Assembly (NCBI RefSeq): GCF_019578655.1
Contig: NC_063260.1
Coordinates: 25,506,888 to 25,570,887, forward strand
Direction: 5' to 3'
Length of the DNA: 64,000 nucleotides
Origin: Ricinus communis
Taxonomy: Eukaryota; Streptophyta; Magnoliopsida; Malpighiales; Euphorbiaceae
This document shows positions 48,856-61,830 of this stretch, piece after piece. The stretch's first letter is position 1; each line of letters starts with the position of its first letter. The notes beneath the pieces are model-generated. The model was not told the origin of the DNA. It ran no database searches and saw only the letters and a program-made list of their open reading frames with translations. The position numbers were made by a program, and so were the translations under genes.

Positions 48856-51729
48856 TATCCTTTTACTTTATCTCCAATATCCCATCTAAAATTTTACTCA
48901 TTTTTGCTGCCCCATAAACTGCTACCTGCTATCCACAACAAACTTTATCAACTCTATTAAAACAATCCAATAAAAATTCTAAAAACCTATTAAAAAACAC
49001 ATCTGAAGATATAAAAGACCATCGATTAAATCCCAATAAAACCCTAGTGAAACTCACACGAAACTGTAGCAATCAATCAAAATTCAAGAGCAATAAAACC
49101 CAATAAGTGAAATTTTGTTTTTCTAAATTGTAAAATGAAACTAATAAATATACATCTAATCTGTTTGAGCTCATAAATAAATAATCAAATAACAGTAAGT
49201 GATCAAAATTACAGCTATAACAAATACAAAAAAAAAAAAAAAAAAAAAAGGAAACAGTACCTGATTTGATTGAAATTTTGATGAGACTTTGAAGTGCAAT
49301 AGGAACTGAAAACTGAAAAGAAATGAAGAAATAAAAAAGGAATCGAATTGGGTATTGTTTTATGAATAGTTTTGAATATGGAGAGCCTTAAAAGAGGTTT
49401 CTCTTTGACAGAGAGAGCGAGAGAGAGAAAGAGAGGCGTTCTTTTGTGTGCAAGAGAATGACTTTCACTGAAAAAGGAAGACTTTTTTTTTGCCAATCAT
49501 GCTGCATTAGTATTATTTTTAACTTAATTAGATAATCTTCTTCTTAATAAATTATAAAGTTATCTAATAAACAATTATATCACCTCCTCTTCGTACAAGA
49601 TGACTTGAGGTTGTTGTTTAATGTTGAAAAATTAATTTTAAATTTACAATTTAATAAATTAAAATCTTTATAATGTTTTTTTTAAAACTTTTGAAATAAA
49701 CACCAATATACTTATTTTTTTAAAAGTAATTTCGAAGGAACCCATATTGTTTTAAAATATTTCATTTCAAAACTAATTGCTAATGATGTTTCTTTGACAA
49801 GATTTAAATATAAATATAGTGGCATAAATGTATATCTTTTTAATCCTTGAGAGGATAACAATATTTAAAGCATTGATAATAAAACTCTAAAGATAAATAA
49901 AAGACAAAATGGTTGCTGACTTTCTGTTAAAACAGATATGCAAGAAAAACAAAGTAGGTTAGAGTTGTATACCAAATCATTTTTATCCTTTTCCTTCTAT
50001 TTCAAAATTGGATATCACCCAACTGGCTGTACCATGTTCACAGATCTTTAAAAGAAAAATTAGATATCACCTAAAATACAATAAGGATTTAATTCCCTTT
50101 TATCAAAATTCATTTCATACTCTCCTCATCACCCTGTCTCTTTTCTTTTACTCTCTCTTTTTTCAGAAAAGAGATTCCATATACTGAAATTCTGTAATGA
50201 ATTTTGTTTTCTGAGAAAGACCCATATGTTAGGCTTACTCATCATCCAACATGCAGAATGCTAAGATGGATTATTGGACAAAGATCTTCCACAAGATTGG
50301 GCTGGCCTAAATGATGACATCGTTGTTTGTGCAAGGAACCCTGGATGCGGGCTGTCAGAATGGAAAATGGGCTGTGAATTCATGGGTCTCCAATTCTTCC
50401 TCCTTTTTTCTTTTTCAATGTTTAAATCGAGAGCAAAAGAAAAGTTGCTTTCTTTCACAATATATATAGGGATTATGTCGGAGATAATAAGAGCAGAGCA
50501 ATGGGAAGGACACGATATGATTACAAATTATCTTAGAAATTTCACGACCAGTAATAATCTAAAATTGCAATTGATTGTTTTATTTCGTTGATATCATTAA
50601 CATTCTTTTCCAATGAAAAGTCCACAAATAGTTTTCATAATTTAGGCGCATAATAGTTTCATCTAACAATTCTTTATAAATTGGTATTTGGTAGAACATG
50701 ATAAAAGTTTTTTTAAAATAGTGTTGAGTTTTATTTGGATAAGATTTTCTAGTCTATTCAAATAATTTATGAATTAAGAGAATGCACAATAAGATAAAAT
50801 AAACGGCTACCAAAAGAAATCTAGAAAAGCAAAAGGTAAAGAAAACACCTTTGGTATAAAATCTTTGCCCGTAGCCAATAGTGGCTTAAAAACAAAAAAG
50901 GGTCAGAATGGCATTGACTTTTTAGCAGCGACCAAAAGCAAGCTAATAATAATACCAGCAGCGTTGTGTCGTTTTTGATTTGATTTTGAAATATAAACAA
51001 CACCCGAGCACGGCAAGTAAGAGGTGACACTAGAGGACCAGACGACGCTTTCTTTTTAGGGTACACTACATAATTCACAGAAACGTCCTGTCCCACAAGT
51101 CTCCATCACCCCCAAACTGTTTAAGTAAAAAAACAATATCATTATACAGTACAACACCAAATTCCAGCCTGGCCTTTTCACCAACACTACCGTATTATTT
51201 AAGGTACTTTCCGCGACACCTTCCCTACTTGCCCATCATCATTATTATCTCAACTGAGTTGAGGCCAACTCCATGGGTATCTAAACGCCCAAGCAATTAA
51301 CTTCATTTGTACAAATAAAGGCGAGTTATGGATGATGTTTAGATTTTCTATTTACAGTTGAAGACAGATAGCAACACTGATAAGAATTTGAACAGTGCAT
51401 ATTTCCTATCCCTTACTTTACAAATGTACAGAGCTTCAGTTGCAAAGAGAAGTTCCAAGATTAAAAATTGCTGAAATTCAGCAATTAATTACCATGTTTT
51501 TACTTCGTTAAGTCTTATATATATAGAGAGAGCACTCCCAGCCAGCTAATAATGGATGGATACCTTGAATAAGCCCAACTAAATGTTACATGGTTAGGAA
51601 CTGAGGAGAAATGTGTGCGCGCGTCAATGTAACTATTCTCCCATATCAATATATGATCAATCTAATCTAGACGTTAGAGTTCATTCATATACATACGTAA
51701 TTACATAAAGCCTCCAGTATTCAGCATTC
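48856..51729. other. intergenic, leader of the RING gene and spacer
   Basis: Contains the presumed leader region of the RING gene, a 20-base A-run at 49229-49248, a GA-rich stretch at 49411-49436, and AT-rich spacer. Some small open frames (for example 50274-50591 +) lack domain or splice support. Confidence 0.5.
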
Positions 51730-53934
51730 TCACTCTGTTGGTTTGTCGGCTGGTTTCAGTTTTTTTGCTGCATGTGCAAATTCTGCAATCACTCGCACCT
51801 CATCCACCGGCGGCTGCAACAATTACAAATATCAAATTTACAGGATGATAGAGCGACATAGGTTTTCCCCCCTTATTCTCAATCTGCTAATGTATAAACA
51901 TGCATGGCCAAGAAAAAAGAGACCTGTGAAATAAAATGTTTCTGCACGGCATTAAGCATTTGCTCCCTTGATGCATCCGAATGGATACCCACCTAATTTA
52001 CAATTTGAATAACACAGAATTTATAATATTATTCTAGAACTTGTGAATTTTGATTAAAAAATAAATAAACAGATGGAATGGCCAAGTGATAACTCACAAG
52101 GTTGAATCGCCTGCAATATCTTCGTAATGATTCTGTTCCTAGTTTTGCCAAGTTCACCTTCTGAATATCCACATAAATTATCCAACATGTTAATATCACT
52201 TTTTGCAAAGTTCTAAATTGTGCATGTTACTGGCAAAGTATAACCACGTTTCTAAGAGAGAAGCACCAAAATCAAACATCAAAATTTAGTAAGAAGATAA
52301 AGAAAAAGATGTCCAGTAGTCTGAATGATAGCTACAATGACAAAAGCCCGAGTATGCACAACTCTTTTTGCTTCGAAATAACCAGCCAGTTTTTCCAGTT
52401 CCACACAATAGTAATACAAGCTGACTATGTATCAAATTTGTGGCTCAATTGTTCGACAAGAATTGACCAAGAACCCAAAGCTTGAAATATCCAAACCTTA
52501 CCAGTTGGGGTGGGTGAATAATCGACTGAACATCTCTGTAACTGCTACGACTTGTTGATTTTACTGATGGCATGCATGGTCTCATAGGCCGAACTCTTTG
52601 CTTGCTTATTTTGTGGAACTCACCGCCACTAGCTGCCCACAGATTATCAAGAATAAGAATAATATGTTATAGAACTAAACAACAAAAATGTTACTCAACT
52701 AATTCTGCAGTATTATCAACATACAGAAATCATGGTCTTTTTCACCCATGTCAGAGCCGCTGCTAGAATCAAAGTCATTATCCTCGTCCACTTCATTCCC
52801 AGTAGGATGTTCCAGCACACTCAATGCATTCCTTTGCAACTTAACTTCAACACCATTTTTCAAAACCTGAAAGTAATGCAAAATCAAATAGAGCAGTAAT
52901 AAGCAAAATTAACCTGATTACACAATTGCACCATACTGTTTGTACTCTTATGATTCATAGAGTCAAAACATCACAATCTTTAGGCCCAATCAGGGCAAAT
53001 AAATAATACAGTTCACAAGTTTCAGACCTCAAACAATTAACCTAGCTAATTTAGTACACAAATTTACCGTTAACGTTATGTTATGGTAGTTTGTACTTTC
53101 AGACCTCAACAAAATACTTCTAGCATGATTTGGCCACCTAATTAGAGATGCGAGAAAGCAAGAAATTGCTCCAAAGCTGAGACTGAAGAACTAGAACTCC
53201 CAAAACACATCACACATGATTTTAACGAAAAAATGGCATTTATAAAACAAGCTTGTGTTCTATATAGAGAATGTTTCTGTCAAATTTACGCATTGTTGCC
53301 ACAAGTAAACACAAAATTATGCCCATGCAAAATTTTACAGTTGACAGTTACAAAAATCACCTAAAAAAGAAAAACCGTACAAAAGAATTTCGCCCACCAA
53401 ATTCCCCAACTTAAAATAAAATAGTGAAAGAGGAAAACAAAAAACAAATCAGGGAAAGCAAATTCTGAGATCCTATAAATCAGATCATTAGCAATCCTGT
53501 TTCCATATAGAATACTTCTTTGTCCTGAATAGTATATTGAGATCTAACAGATATTGACTTCCTAAATATGTCTGAAGTAACTATGTCACCCATCTGTATT
53601 GGTTTAGTAGCAGTCTTCTATGATATGATCTATAAGATATAAAATTAACCTTCAATGGTGCAGAGAAAACAAAAGGTTCTGTTATATTATTGAATGACAC
53701 TAGCAATAAGAAACAATAGGCAAGTTAACTAAAGTATGGTACCAGCCAATGCCAGCCTCCAAGACCAACCGCCTTTTTGACCACACCTTGCAAACCAACC
53801 AGTACAGATTTTGTTCTGTTGTTTCCAGTAACAATGACTTTGGTGTGTCTAGGAAGCACAGAGAGCTCTTCATCACCACTTTCCTCTCTAAACGGGGAAA
53901 GTAACCTAGAAGGATAAAGCTCCGTTTCTAGCAT
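51730..53934 (-). CDS. SAP30-like HDAC-complex subunit (AFR1/AFR2-like)
   Basis: Six coding exons, 53743-53934, 52725-52866, 52502-52632, 52098-52160, 51924-51992 and 51730-51813, all with in-frame GT/AG junctions, give 226 aa. The N terminus has a conserved basic and glycine-rich block, and exon 2 continues LQRNALSVLEHPTGNE. After an acidic stretch comes the SAP30 Sin3-binding region at about 156-200: NLAKLGTESLRRYCRRFNL then ASREQMLNAVQKHF. This resembles Arabidopsis SAP30 FUNCTION-RELATED proteins (At1g75060/At1g19330), parts of a Sin3-HDAC co-repressor that represses flowering genes, so the protein is presumably nuclear. A spliced leader exon probably ends at 55160. Confidence 0.92.
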
Positions 53935-54189
53935 TTTTACCTCCAGAAATTCCGATTAAAAGAAACCCAGAATGTAAATGCCACTAAATTTTTTGATAGA
54001 AAGGTACACACAGTAAGCCACTACCCAAACCCTTGACATTTTGCAGGATAACCCATCATATCTAGGTAGAAAGAAGAATAATAGTTCTCAATTACTCTTC
54101 ACTTTAGCAATTTCCAAGTTCCAACTTTTGTTCCTGGAAAAAGAAATTATAAAAGAAAAAAGCAGGATTAGATAAAATTTTAGATTCTT

Positions 54190-54220
<31 letters not shown>

Positions 54221-55310
54221 CTGATAAGAAAAAACTTCGAATGTCGAATAATCACTTTAGAGTCACGGACTAAGATTGAGCTCAATAAATGAACAGCTAT
54301 TGATATCAGATCAAAATGGGTGTTTCTCATCAATCAAATTAAATACAAATAGACCAATATCAATCAATAATTTCTTAAAAAAATTATAACTACGATGATT
54401 TACTTATTAAATTTCAAGTGATTATGTAACCAATTTTAAACACAAGATCCTATCTTTTTTTCTTTTAGTTCCAAGAAACCCAATTTTGATTCCTTCAGTA
54501 CAGTAAGCATAGCAGCGCAAAAAATCCAAATTTGGACATGTGAAGTTGCTCCATAACTACAATACCGAACAAACATATTTCAATTAAAAAAGAAAACATT
54601 TTTCGACAAAAATACAATTAAACAAGGAAAATTAGAAAAATAAGAAAGAAAATACTCAGCTCGTCTTCCAATTATACTCGAGCACAGCACTAAGCAGATT
54701 CATTAAATTGCTAAATTCAACTCAGTTGTTTTACTTATAACTAAACTATTCACCTAAATATTATTATAAAACAGTAAAAACGAAAATTCAATATAAGAAA
54801 ACAATTTCAAAATTAGTCTTTCTCCATCTATATATATATTTGTGCACAGAAAGCTCTAGTGGGAGATGGGGAAGGAGTGAGAAATGTACAGTCTGTACCT
54901 TTAAGAAAAAACAGAGTGTAATGCCAGCGATTCGGATTGTTTCGGGGACTAGAAATCGGATTTTGGAGAATAAACAAATCGGATCTGAGAAGTGTATCTG
55001 ATGGGGTTGAGCTAGTGTGAGAGAGAAAGATAGGAAAAAGAAAAAGGATATAAAAATTTTGAAAGTGAGAAGTGAAAAAATGCACAGCTTTTGAGAGAGA
55101 GAGAAAACAGATATCATTGAGAGAGAAAGAGCAAAAGCACACACACACTAAATGCTTACCAACTGCCATGGATACCAAACGACCTGCCATGTGCTGTACG
55201 GTCTCGACTTCTGCTACAGGCGATACCGGTTTACCGGTCATTATCATTAGGAAAAAGGAAAAAGCATCCTTTCCCTCCCAAGAGGAACGTTGAGATTTGT
55301 GCAATCTCTA
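53935..55310 (-). other. 5' leader and promoter region of the SAP30-like gene
   Basis: A likely leader exon has its donor GTAAGC just below 55160, followed on the minus strand by a long leader intron. Within the exon an upstream ATG at 55247 opens a 29-codon run to the donor. A GA repeat lies at 54196-54220. The acceptor before the start codon is not certain (TCTGGAG is weak). Confidence 0.4.
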
Positions 55311-57563
55311 ATGGCTCGGCTCGGTGCAGCATTTATTTTTAATTTTTTGAATTTTAAGTTATATAATTTGTCGTATATGATAAAATCTGGGTACTGTAGC
55401 GCCGTGATTTTGTGGGCCCAGAGATTTGAAAACTGGGGCAAGCTTTAGCCAATGGAATGTGTTCACGTGTGTCGTGTTGTGCGTGTACAGAGCCTTAATT
55501 AATTAATTAATTAATTTGTTGTGTGCTGCTATTACTCATAATAATAATTTTAGATTTTTGCAATCCAGAAAAGGGTTCTTCTTTTCCTTTTTTCTGGCTA
55601 AGGCCTTGATTGTCATTTCTGAGACTCTTTTAATTTTTATATCATTTTTGTATTTGCTGACTATAATTACATCAGTCATCTCCTACTCCTCCTGATGTTG
55701 CAATCAGAATATTTATATATAATCATACCATGAAGGGGTAACTATTTTGTATTTTTTTTAAATCATTATAACTTCTATCTCTTACTGTTTTTTTTATATT
55801 TTTTTTTCATCTACAACTTGAATATGGATGATTTACTTAATGTAATTGTGACAAAGCAAATTAAAATGAATTAATCCTAGATGTAACCCAAATGATTCAG
55901 CTAAGTAAATTCAATCGAATCATGACTTGTTTCTATGCATGCATGTTTATTAACAGGCGACAAATTATGTGGTCCATATGTTTTCTATTTTCCATTTTAA
56001 GCTCTGCAAAACATGAATTATTAAATTGATACTCACCAATAACTTTGGCCACCTATCTAAATTAAGCAGCAAGAATTTTCAAATAAATAAATATAATATT
56101 AATTTTATGTTGCTGATCCTTAAGAAAGAAAACTGAAGGAATATACTGACAAAAAATTGGCAGATGAGTCGGAGATATTTAGCAGAAACATTGAATGTAT
56201 ACAAATAATCCGACAGCAAAATATTTTAAACGGTCAGGATTGGCAAACAATATCCAGCAGGAAGTGAGTTCACCTTCAGGGGCAATATGGTCATAAAAGA
56301 ATAAAAAAGCCGAGCCAAGTAGCCGAACAAAAAGGGGAGTCAATGAAAACCGGTTACTTGAGAAAGAAAAGGAAAGTGACGTACACGTGTCAGAAACCAG
56401 CTGTCGGATCTTATCCGAGCAAGTTAAAATGTATTATTACAATACATTAGAACATTTTAATTTGAAAAATAAGAAAGAGAAAAACAGAATAGAGAATGAA
56501 TAAATTTGAAATTGGGTTTGAAGTCCGGTGTTGCAGCTGGAGCGCACTCTAGAATCCCGCTTCCTGATTTTCGGATTCAAAGGCTGGACCCCACCTCTCA
56601 CATGCTCTCATTTACTTTCCCTCTCTCTCTCTCAATTTCTCGTTTCCCTCCTTTTTCCCCTTTCTCGCTCGAGTAGATAATAATAATAATGTCTAAAATT
56701 CTGTGGAATAATAGTTCTTTCTGTAAATACAAAGTCTTTTCTGTTTATTAAATTGATTTTTTATCAAAATTAATGTTTATTTATTCTTTCAAAAACTAAA
56801 ATATTTATCATCTATTAAGATTTGTAATTTTATTGTAATAAATAAATTTCAATAGATATTTCTACATCTATGATAGTACGTATGAATATAAAAATTATAA
56901 AGTATTGGTAATATTATGATATTTTATTTAATAATATCATTTAACAAGCTCCAATAAATTTTTATAGAACCATATTAGTACTCTAGAATAGCTCGCAAAA
57001 AAGACCTGTTTCATATAGGGCGCTAATTCTAAGCCATTTCAGCCATACCTCAATTCAGCTACCACCGTAGGGAGTAGAAACTAAAGTTATTAGGGAAAAG
57101 AATCTCCAATTTATTTGTTGGTTTTACAGATTTTATCAAGAGGAACAAGAAAAAGAAAAGGAAAAACTGAGAAAACATTATATACATAAGTTACGAATTT
57201 ACAATTGCAAACAACAATACGCTGAGAACAGCAAAATACTCGGTATTTTCAGGGAACACAATGTACAGCGTCTTATATGAAGAACTGGTCGGATCCATTT
57301 CCATCTTCTGACTAGAAGTTTTTATCCAAGATGAGTAAACAAAATGTCTCCAGCACTACAGTGACATTGCCATTCGCAATAGCAGAAGATATTCTTGCAT
57401 TAAACTTAACATAAACAAGTTGCCATAATAACTCTAGGCTATATTAAGATACATACAAACCAGGAAGAGATTGATTCAATACATACGTGCACAGAAATCC
57501 ACATGAAGTTTGATGAGCAAGGAGGTATTGGAGATGCGAATTTCAATAATTGAAATTCTTGGT
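55311..57563. other. intergenic between the SAP30-like and SR45a-like genes
   Basis: AT-rich, with a (TTAA)n run near 55496-55515. A CACGTG-type motif occurs in ACGTACACGTGTCAG at about 56380-56394. A CT-rich stretch at 56620-56680 resembles a plant leader, but no gene follows it. The right end is probably the SR45a 3' UTR. Confidence 0.5.
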
Positions 57564-60500
57564 CTATCTACGGTAGTCACGCTCAGCTGATAATGAACGA
57601 TCCCTGTGCCTTCTGTATGAATCATAATCATCTCCCCTCCTACTATACGGAGAGCGTGACCTTCCACGCCGGTCTCTTGGATTATAATCCCTGTTTCTGT
57701 CATCCCATCGACGAGGTGAGAAGCTCCGGGACCGTCTGTAGCCACGTCCTGCACATTTTTTATGCCGATAAAAATATACCGGTTGATAAACTAGGAATCA
57801 GCTAACTGCAAGAAACAATTGTATGTCTTGATCTTTCATGGAAAAGCTAAGAATATGTTGCCAAGGGGCTAAGAAAATCAAGAAAAACTTCATTTTGCTC
57901 AACATTCTGGGCGAGTGAACTTGCATGCCATTCTGAAATTTTAGGGAGAGAGTCATTAGATAGCCAGATGCCAAGTCTTTCTAACCTATAAGTTGATCTA
58001 TCTGCTGCAATGATCACTAAGAGACTGAATGACCAGCAGCAGGTGCTGGATTTGACAGGCCTGAATCTGTTTGGAAATTACAAAATAAAATTGCAAATTC
58101 CTAATGGACTGATGGCATGATTGTAACAGCAATTTTCACTTTTTTTTTTTGTAACCAGAGATATGATTAATATATATTAGTTGTTAGTGTTAGAAGGAAT
58201 GGGGAATTTTTAGGTGGATCATTATGGATCCCACACTTTTTCTGGTTTTTTTACTCTATGGGAAATCAAACCCACAAGAGGTGGAGGGTCTCGAACTCGA
58301 GACCTCTACCACTGGGCAAGAGCCCCTACCAATCCAGTTAGGCCTAGATTGGTCAAGTATAGACAATCAACCAAGTTGAGTAAAGTGTTTGGCAATAAAT
58401 TTATGCAAATATGCAATTTTCACATTGAACATAAGATTTACCAAATAATTATCCACATAGGGGTACATTTTCACTCTTGGTTACATGGCAGTGATGCTTG
58501 GCATTTAAGAGGGTTTACGAACGAGAATTCTTTGAAAGAAATGCTGAGCGAAACCAAATAGATTTAGTTTTAGTTTGTAGCAAGTAACAGATCATTTACT
58601 AAGAGATAAGAAACCCCCAAAACAGTAAAGATTTGTTTGTTTGCTTGTCTAACATAAGTTTCTACCATGACCACCAAGCTGCCTGAAATTTCGTACACAA
58701 TCATCCAAGTTCAACTAATATAAGGATTCTTATGCAGATGTGAGACAAATTCCAGCACATACCTCGCCTCTCTCTCAGACCATGATATCTGCCCGGAGTT
58801 GGTGTCCTGCCACGCCTCCTTTTTGCCTACAATAAACACCAAAAACATCATGCTAGAGAAGCTTAGGAACAGAAACGAAAAAATAAAGAAGTCAACAATG
58901 TTAATAAATGAGGTCAATACATTCCACATACTGCTCTTTGAAACTCATTTACATTTCAAAGGTAACTGCATAATGCCACTTGGAATTGACGACAAAATCC
59001 GCACAACAGTCAGGACAGCTGCTAATTTTATTAGTGTCGTCCCAGATAATCTTGCTATCAAATTTGCGCAGACCAGTAGTCAAGACTCACAGAACAATTG
59101 TTGTTCATCGATTATTTTAGTTACTACATCAGTCTTCACTATAGTAATTATAATGCAATGAAAAATGATGCATTGGGTATAGTTTTCTGTCTCTAGGATC
59201 CTTCAATTACAAGACCAAAACAAATAAACAGCCAGGTCAGATACTATTATCAGCGAAGAAAAGGATTACAGGGCATACAACCCTCTGCAAAATAGTCGAA
59301 TTTGAATCGATGTGTTTGACATGTCGATGCAGAACTCATGTCGTGATTCGTGAAGGAATAGGATCAACTGTTATGAGCTTAGAATTGTGAATTCGATGCA
59401 GTTACACATACAAGACCTGCTGCCAAAACGCATTAGGCAACATTTCTGAAGAAAAAAGAACTTCCAAACAACAATTATATTTAAACAATTCATTCTCCAG
59501 TATGTTTCTTTTTAAACCCTTTGATCAAACATTACCTTTTCCACTGTGATTAATCGTCCTTCAAGCACTGAACGATTCAAGTACTTGACACAGCGCTCAG
59601 CATCCTCTAATGTTTCCATGGTAACAAAAGCAAATCCACGGGATTCTCTGGTGCGAGGATCTGTTACCAGATGGCACTCCAGTACCTGAAACCGATGCTT
59701 AAATAAAGGTTCCTTTTTTTCTTTTTACCTTTTGCATACAAAAATTTAAAAGTACTGAAAGATAAAAACTTCCTTATAATCAAAGTAAACTAGTAACTTA
59801 TGGGTTACTGTTTTCTTACACTACAAAGGTTGGTATTAGTAAGGACAGCTGGAATAGGCATTGATTAGTCAAAACAGAAACCTAATACATGGAAAGGGAA
59901 GGCCGAATCCATAAGGTCTAAAACTTATAAGAGTGTATCATATGGACGATCGCATGATTAATCATGCATATCAAAATTCACAACTGTATACCTGAAACAG
60001 TATCCCATAAAGCCTAATCATGTTGAAACTTCTCGTATTAGTTCCCATTAGCTCTGAAATACTACTTAATCTATTCTTATTTGATATAAAAAATTTGAAC
60101 TGACACGTTTCAATTCTTAAAGCTGTTTAGATATGTGGATTGATCTAGAGAACATGAAGAAGACTGAACCAGTCATTCCCAATCCACCACTTGATGAGGC
60201 TTCAAAAATGTATTTTCAGTAATAAGTGTGACCCAGAAAGCGAACGGCCGCATTCATATTAAAATCCATAACACCTCAGAATTAGGAACCTCCTTCCAAT
60301 TCAGAGATGCTACTGCTTTCTCCAAAACATCTCACTCGTTTTTAGATGAATCTTAAACAGCAAAATGTGCATAGCAACATTATCATGACACAGGAACTAA
60401 CTTTGCAGGGATTACTATACCTTTCCTTCTTTCCCAAAATACTTCTCAAGGTCACCAGTTGTAACCCTGGTAGATAACCCAGTTACATACAAGTTATTTC

Positions 60501-60903
60501 CAGGGTTTGCTGCATCAACAGAACGACTCCTGGAGCAACAAAAACCAGCCAGTATTCAAAATTTTGATTTTGTACAGACATGCATACAGATGCACAAAGC
60601 AAGAGAAAGAAGCATGCAGTATGTACCGTAATGTATGAGTCATGAGACAGATAACAAACAACTAAAGCAAGAAGACTCAATCATATACCTGGATCGACTT
60701 CGACGAGACCTTGACAATGACCTCGATCGCCGAGCTTTAGCGGGTGAAATTGAGGCACGTGGTGAAGCGGACCTGGTATCATAATGAGCTCAAGTGTAAC
60801 AAACTACTCATAATTTCAGCTAATTGGAAAGAACTGCAAATTATTAGAAAGGAGAAAAACCACAGTTTTGGGAACTCACCTCCCTTCCCTTGAGTATGGC
60901 ATA
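57564..60903 (-). CDS. SR45a-like serine/arginine-rich splicing factor
   Basis: Six coding exons, 60881-60903, 60689-60772, 60421-60529, 59536-59685, 58763-58826 and 57564-57748, in frame throughout, give 204 aa. An N-terminal RS domain (SRSLSRSRRSRSRSRS, about 26-42) precedes one RRM at about 45-125, with RNP2 LYVTGL and RNP1 RGFAFVTM. A basic RRRGRTPTPGRYHG segment follows, and then a C-terminal RS region. The order RS-RRM-RS and the RTPTPG motif match SR45a/transformer-2-like proteins, nuclear regulators of alternative splicing, in Arabidopsis induced by high light and heat. A noncoding first exon ends near 61685. Intron 5 holds a SINE. Alternative splicing within the long introns is likely but not visible directly. 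Confidence 0.93.
58138..58345 (-). mobile_element. tRNA-derived SINE in SR45a intron 5
   Basis: On the minus strand, a box A-like CAGTGGTAGAGG (about 58302-58313) is followed by a box B-like GAGTTCGAGACCC (about 58286-58299), the RNA polymerase III promoter of tRNA-derived SINEs. A body of about 110 bases follows, ending in an A-rich tail (T-run on the plus strand at 58140-58150). The spacing between the boxes is short for a real tRNA, and no cloverleaf is evident. No target duplication was identified. Confidence 0.6.
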
Positions 60904-61685
60904 GCTATAAAGACCCAAAAGGAAAAAGAATTCCAAATTTTAGTAACCATTCACCATTCCACTTAATATAATCAAATGCATAAATACACGCACACATATG
61001 TCAGAATCAATTTTTGGTTTCAAAGGCAGCCGTGATCTTTAGTTAAAATGCTACAAGAATTATTCCTTCTTGTATGGTTCAGTTTGGGTGTTAATACATA
61101 CAAATGAAACACATACAGCTAAAAAGAAAATGCAAATTGCACAAAAAGAAAAAAAGAGAAAGTCTGGTCTGAGAGAAATAAAGCTCAAAACAACTGCAGA
61201 CTTTAACTCTATCCGTGTTTGGAAAGTCTAGAAAAGCAAAGAATCCAATACAATTGAATTGTATTTAGTCAATACTCATGTGTCGAAAGGTTATACTTGC
61301 TAGAATTCAGTTCTTTCAGCTTAACAAAACAAGGCATTGAAATGCAAACATACAGAAAATGTCAAGATGTTGCAAGATTGACAATGAATAAATTCAATTC
61401 TTGCAATGCTTCATTCCAGACGAGGCCTGTAAGAACCTACGCAAAACAAAGCTACCAAACCAAGGAATACACGCAACCATTCCACATCATACAAAAACGA
61501 CATCCAAATTCACAGCTTAAGCATGAATTTCACAGACCTAATTTGTCCCTACTTTGACACAAAAGATAAACTTTTAAGATAAAGATGACACTGTTCACAT
61601 AGATCCAATTCCTGTAGCAGGAATATCTAAGGGATCTAATTATTTTTTAAGGGAATAAAGAAACGTATACAATTATGGTTTACCT

Positions 61686-61830
61686 TCAAATGCCGATTCC
61701 GATGAGTTAACTCGGATAACCCTAATGTATTGTTGCGATTGTTTCTGCTCAAAGAGAAGACTTCGATAAAGAAGCGGCCATTTGGTTACTGTTGCTTTCC
61801 TGTTTAGAATCACGTGATATGCACGTGGGC
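61686..61830 (-). promoter_or_regulatory. SR45a leader exon end and upstream G-boxes
   Basis: The predicted noncoding first exon ends at about 61685 at a GTAAAC donor. Two ACGTG-core motifs lie above it: CACGTG at 61811-61816 and CACGTGG at 61822-61828. G-boxes bind bZIP and bHLH factors and often mediate light or ABA responses, which would suit SR45a, but the link is inferred. Confidence 0.45.

Noticed and set aside
50274..50591. 105-codon plus-strand frame
   Set aside because: No domain, no family resemblance and no splice or promoter context; likely chance.
54788..55304. Minus-strand frames of 118 and 158 codons
   Set aside because: They run over a donor site and low-complexity leader and intron DNA of the SAP30-like gene; the composition is not protein-like beyond 55160.
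58286..58323. tRNA gene
   Set aside because: Box A and box B are present but the spacing and lack of a cloverleaf indicate a tRNA-derived SINE.
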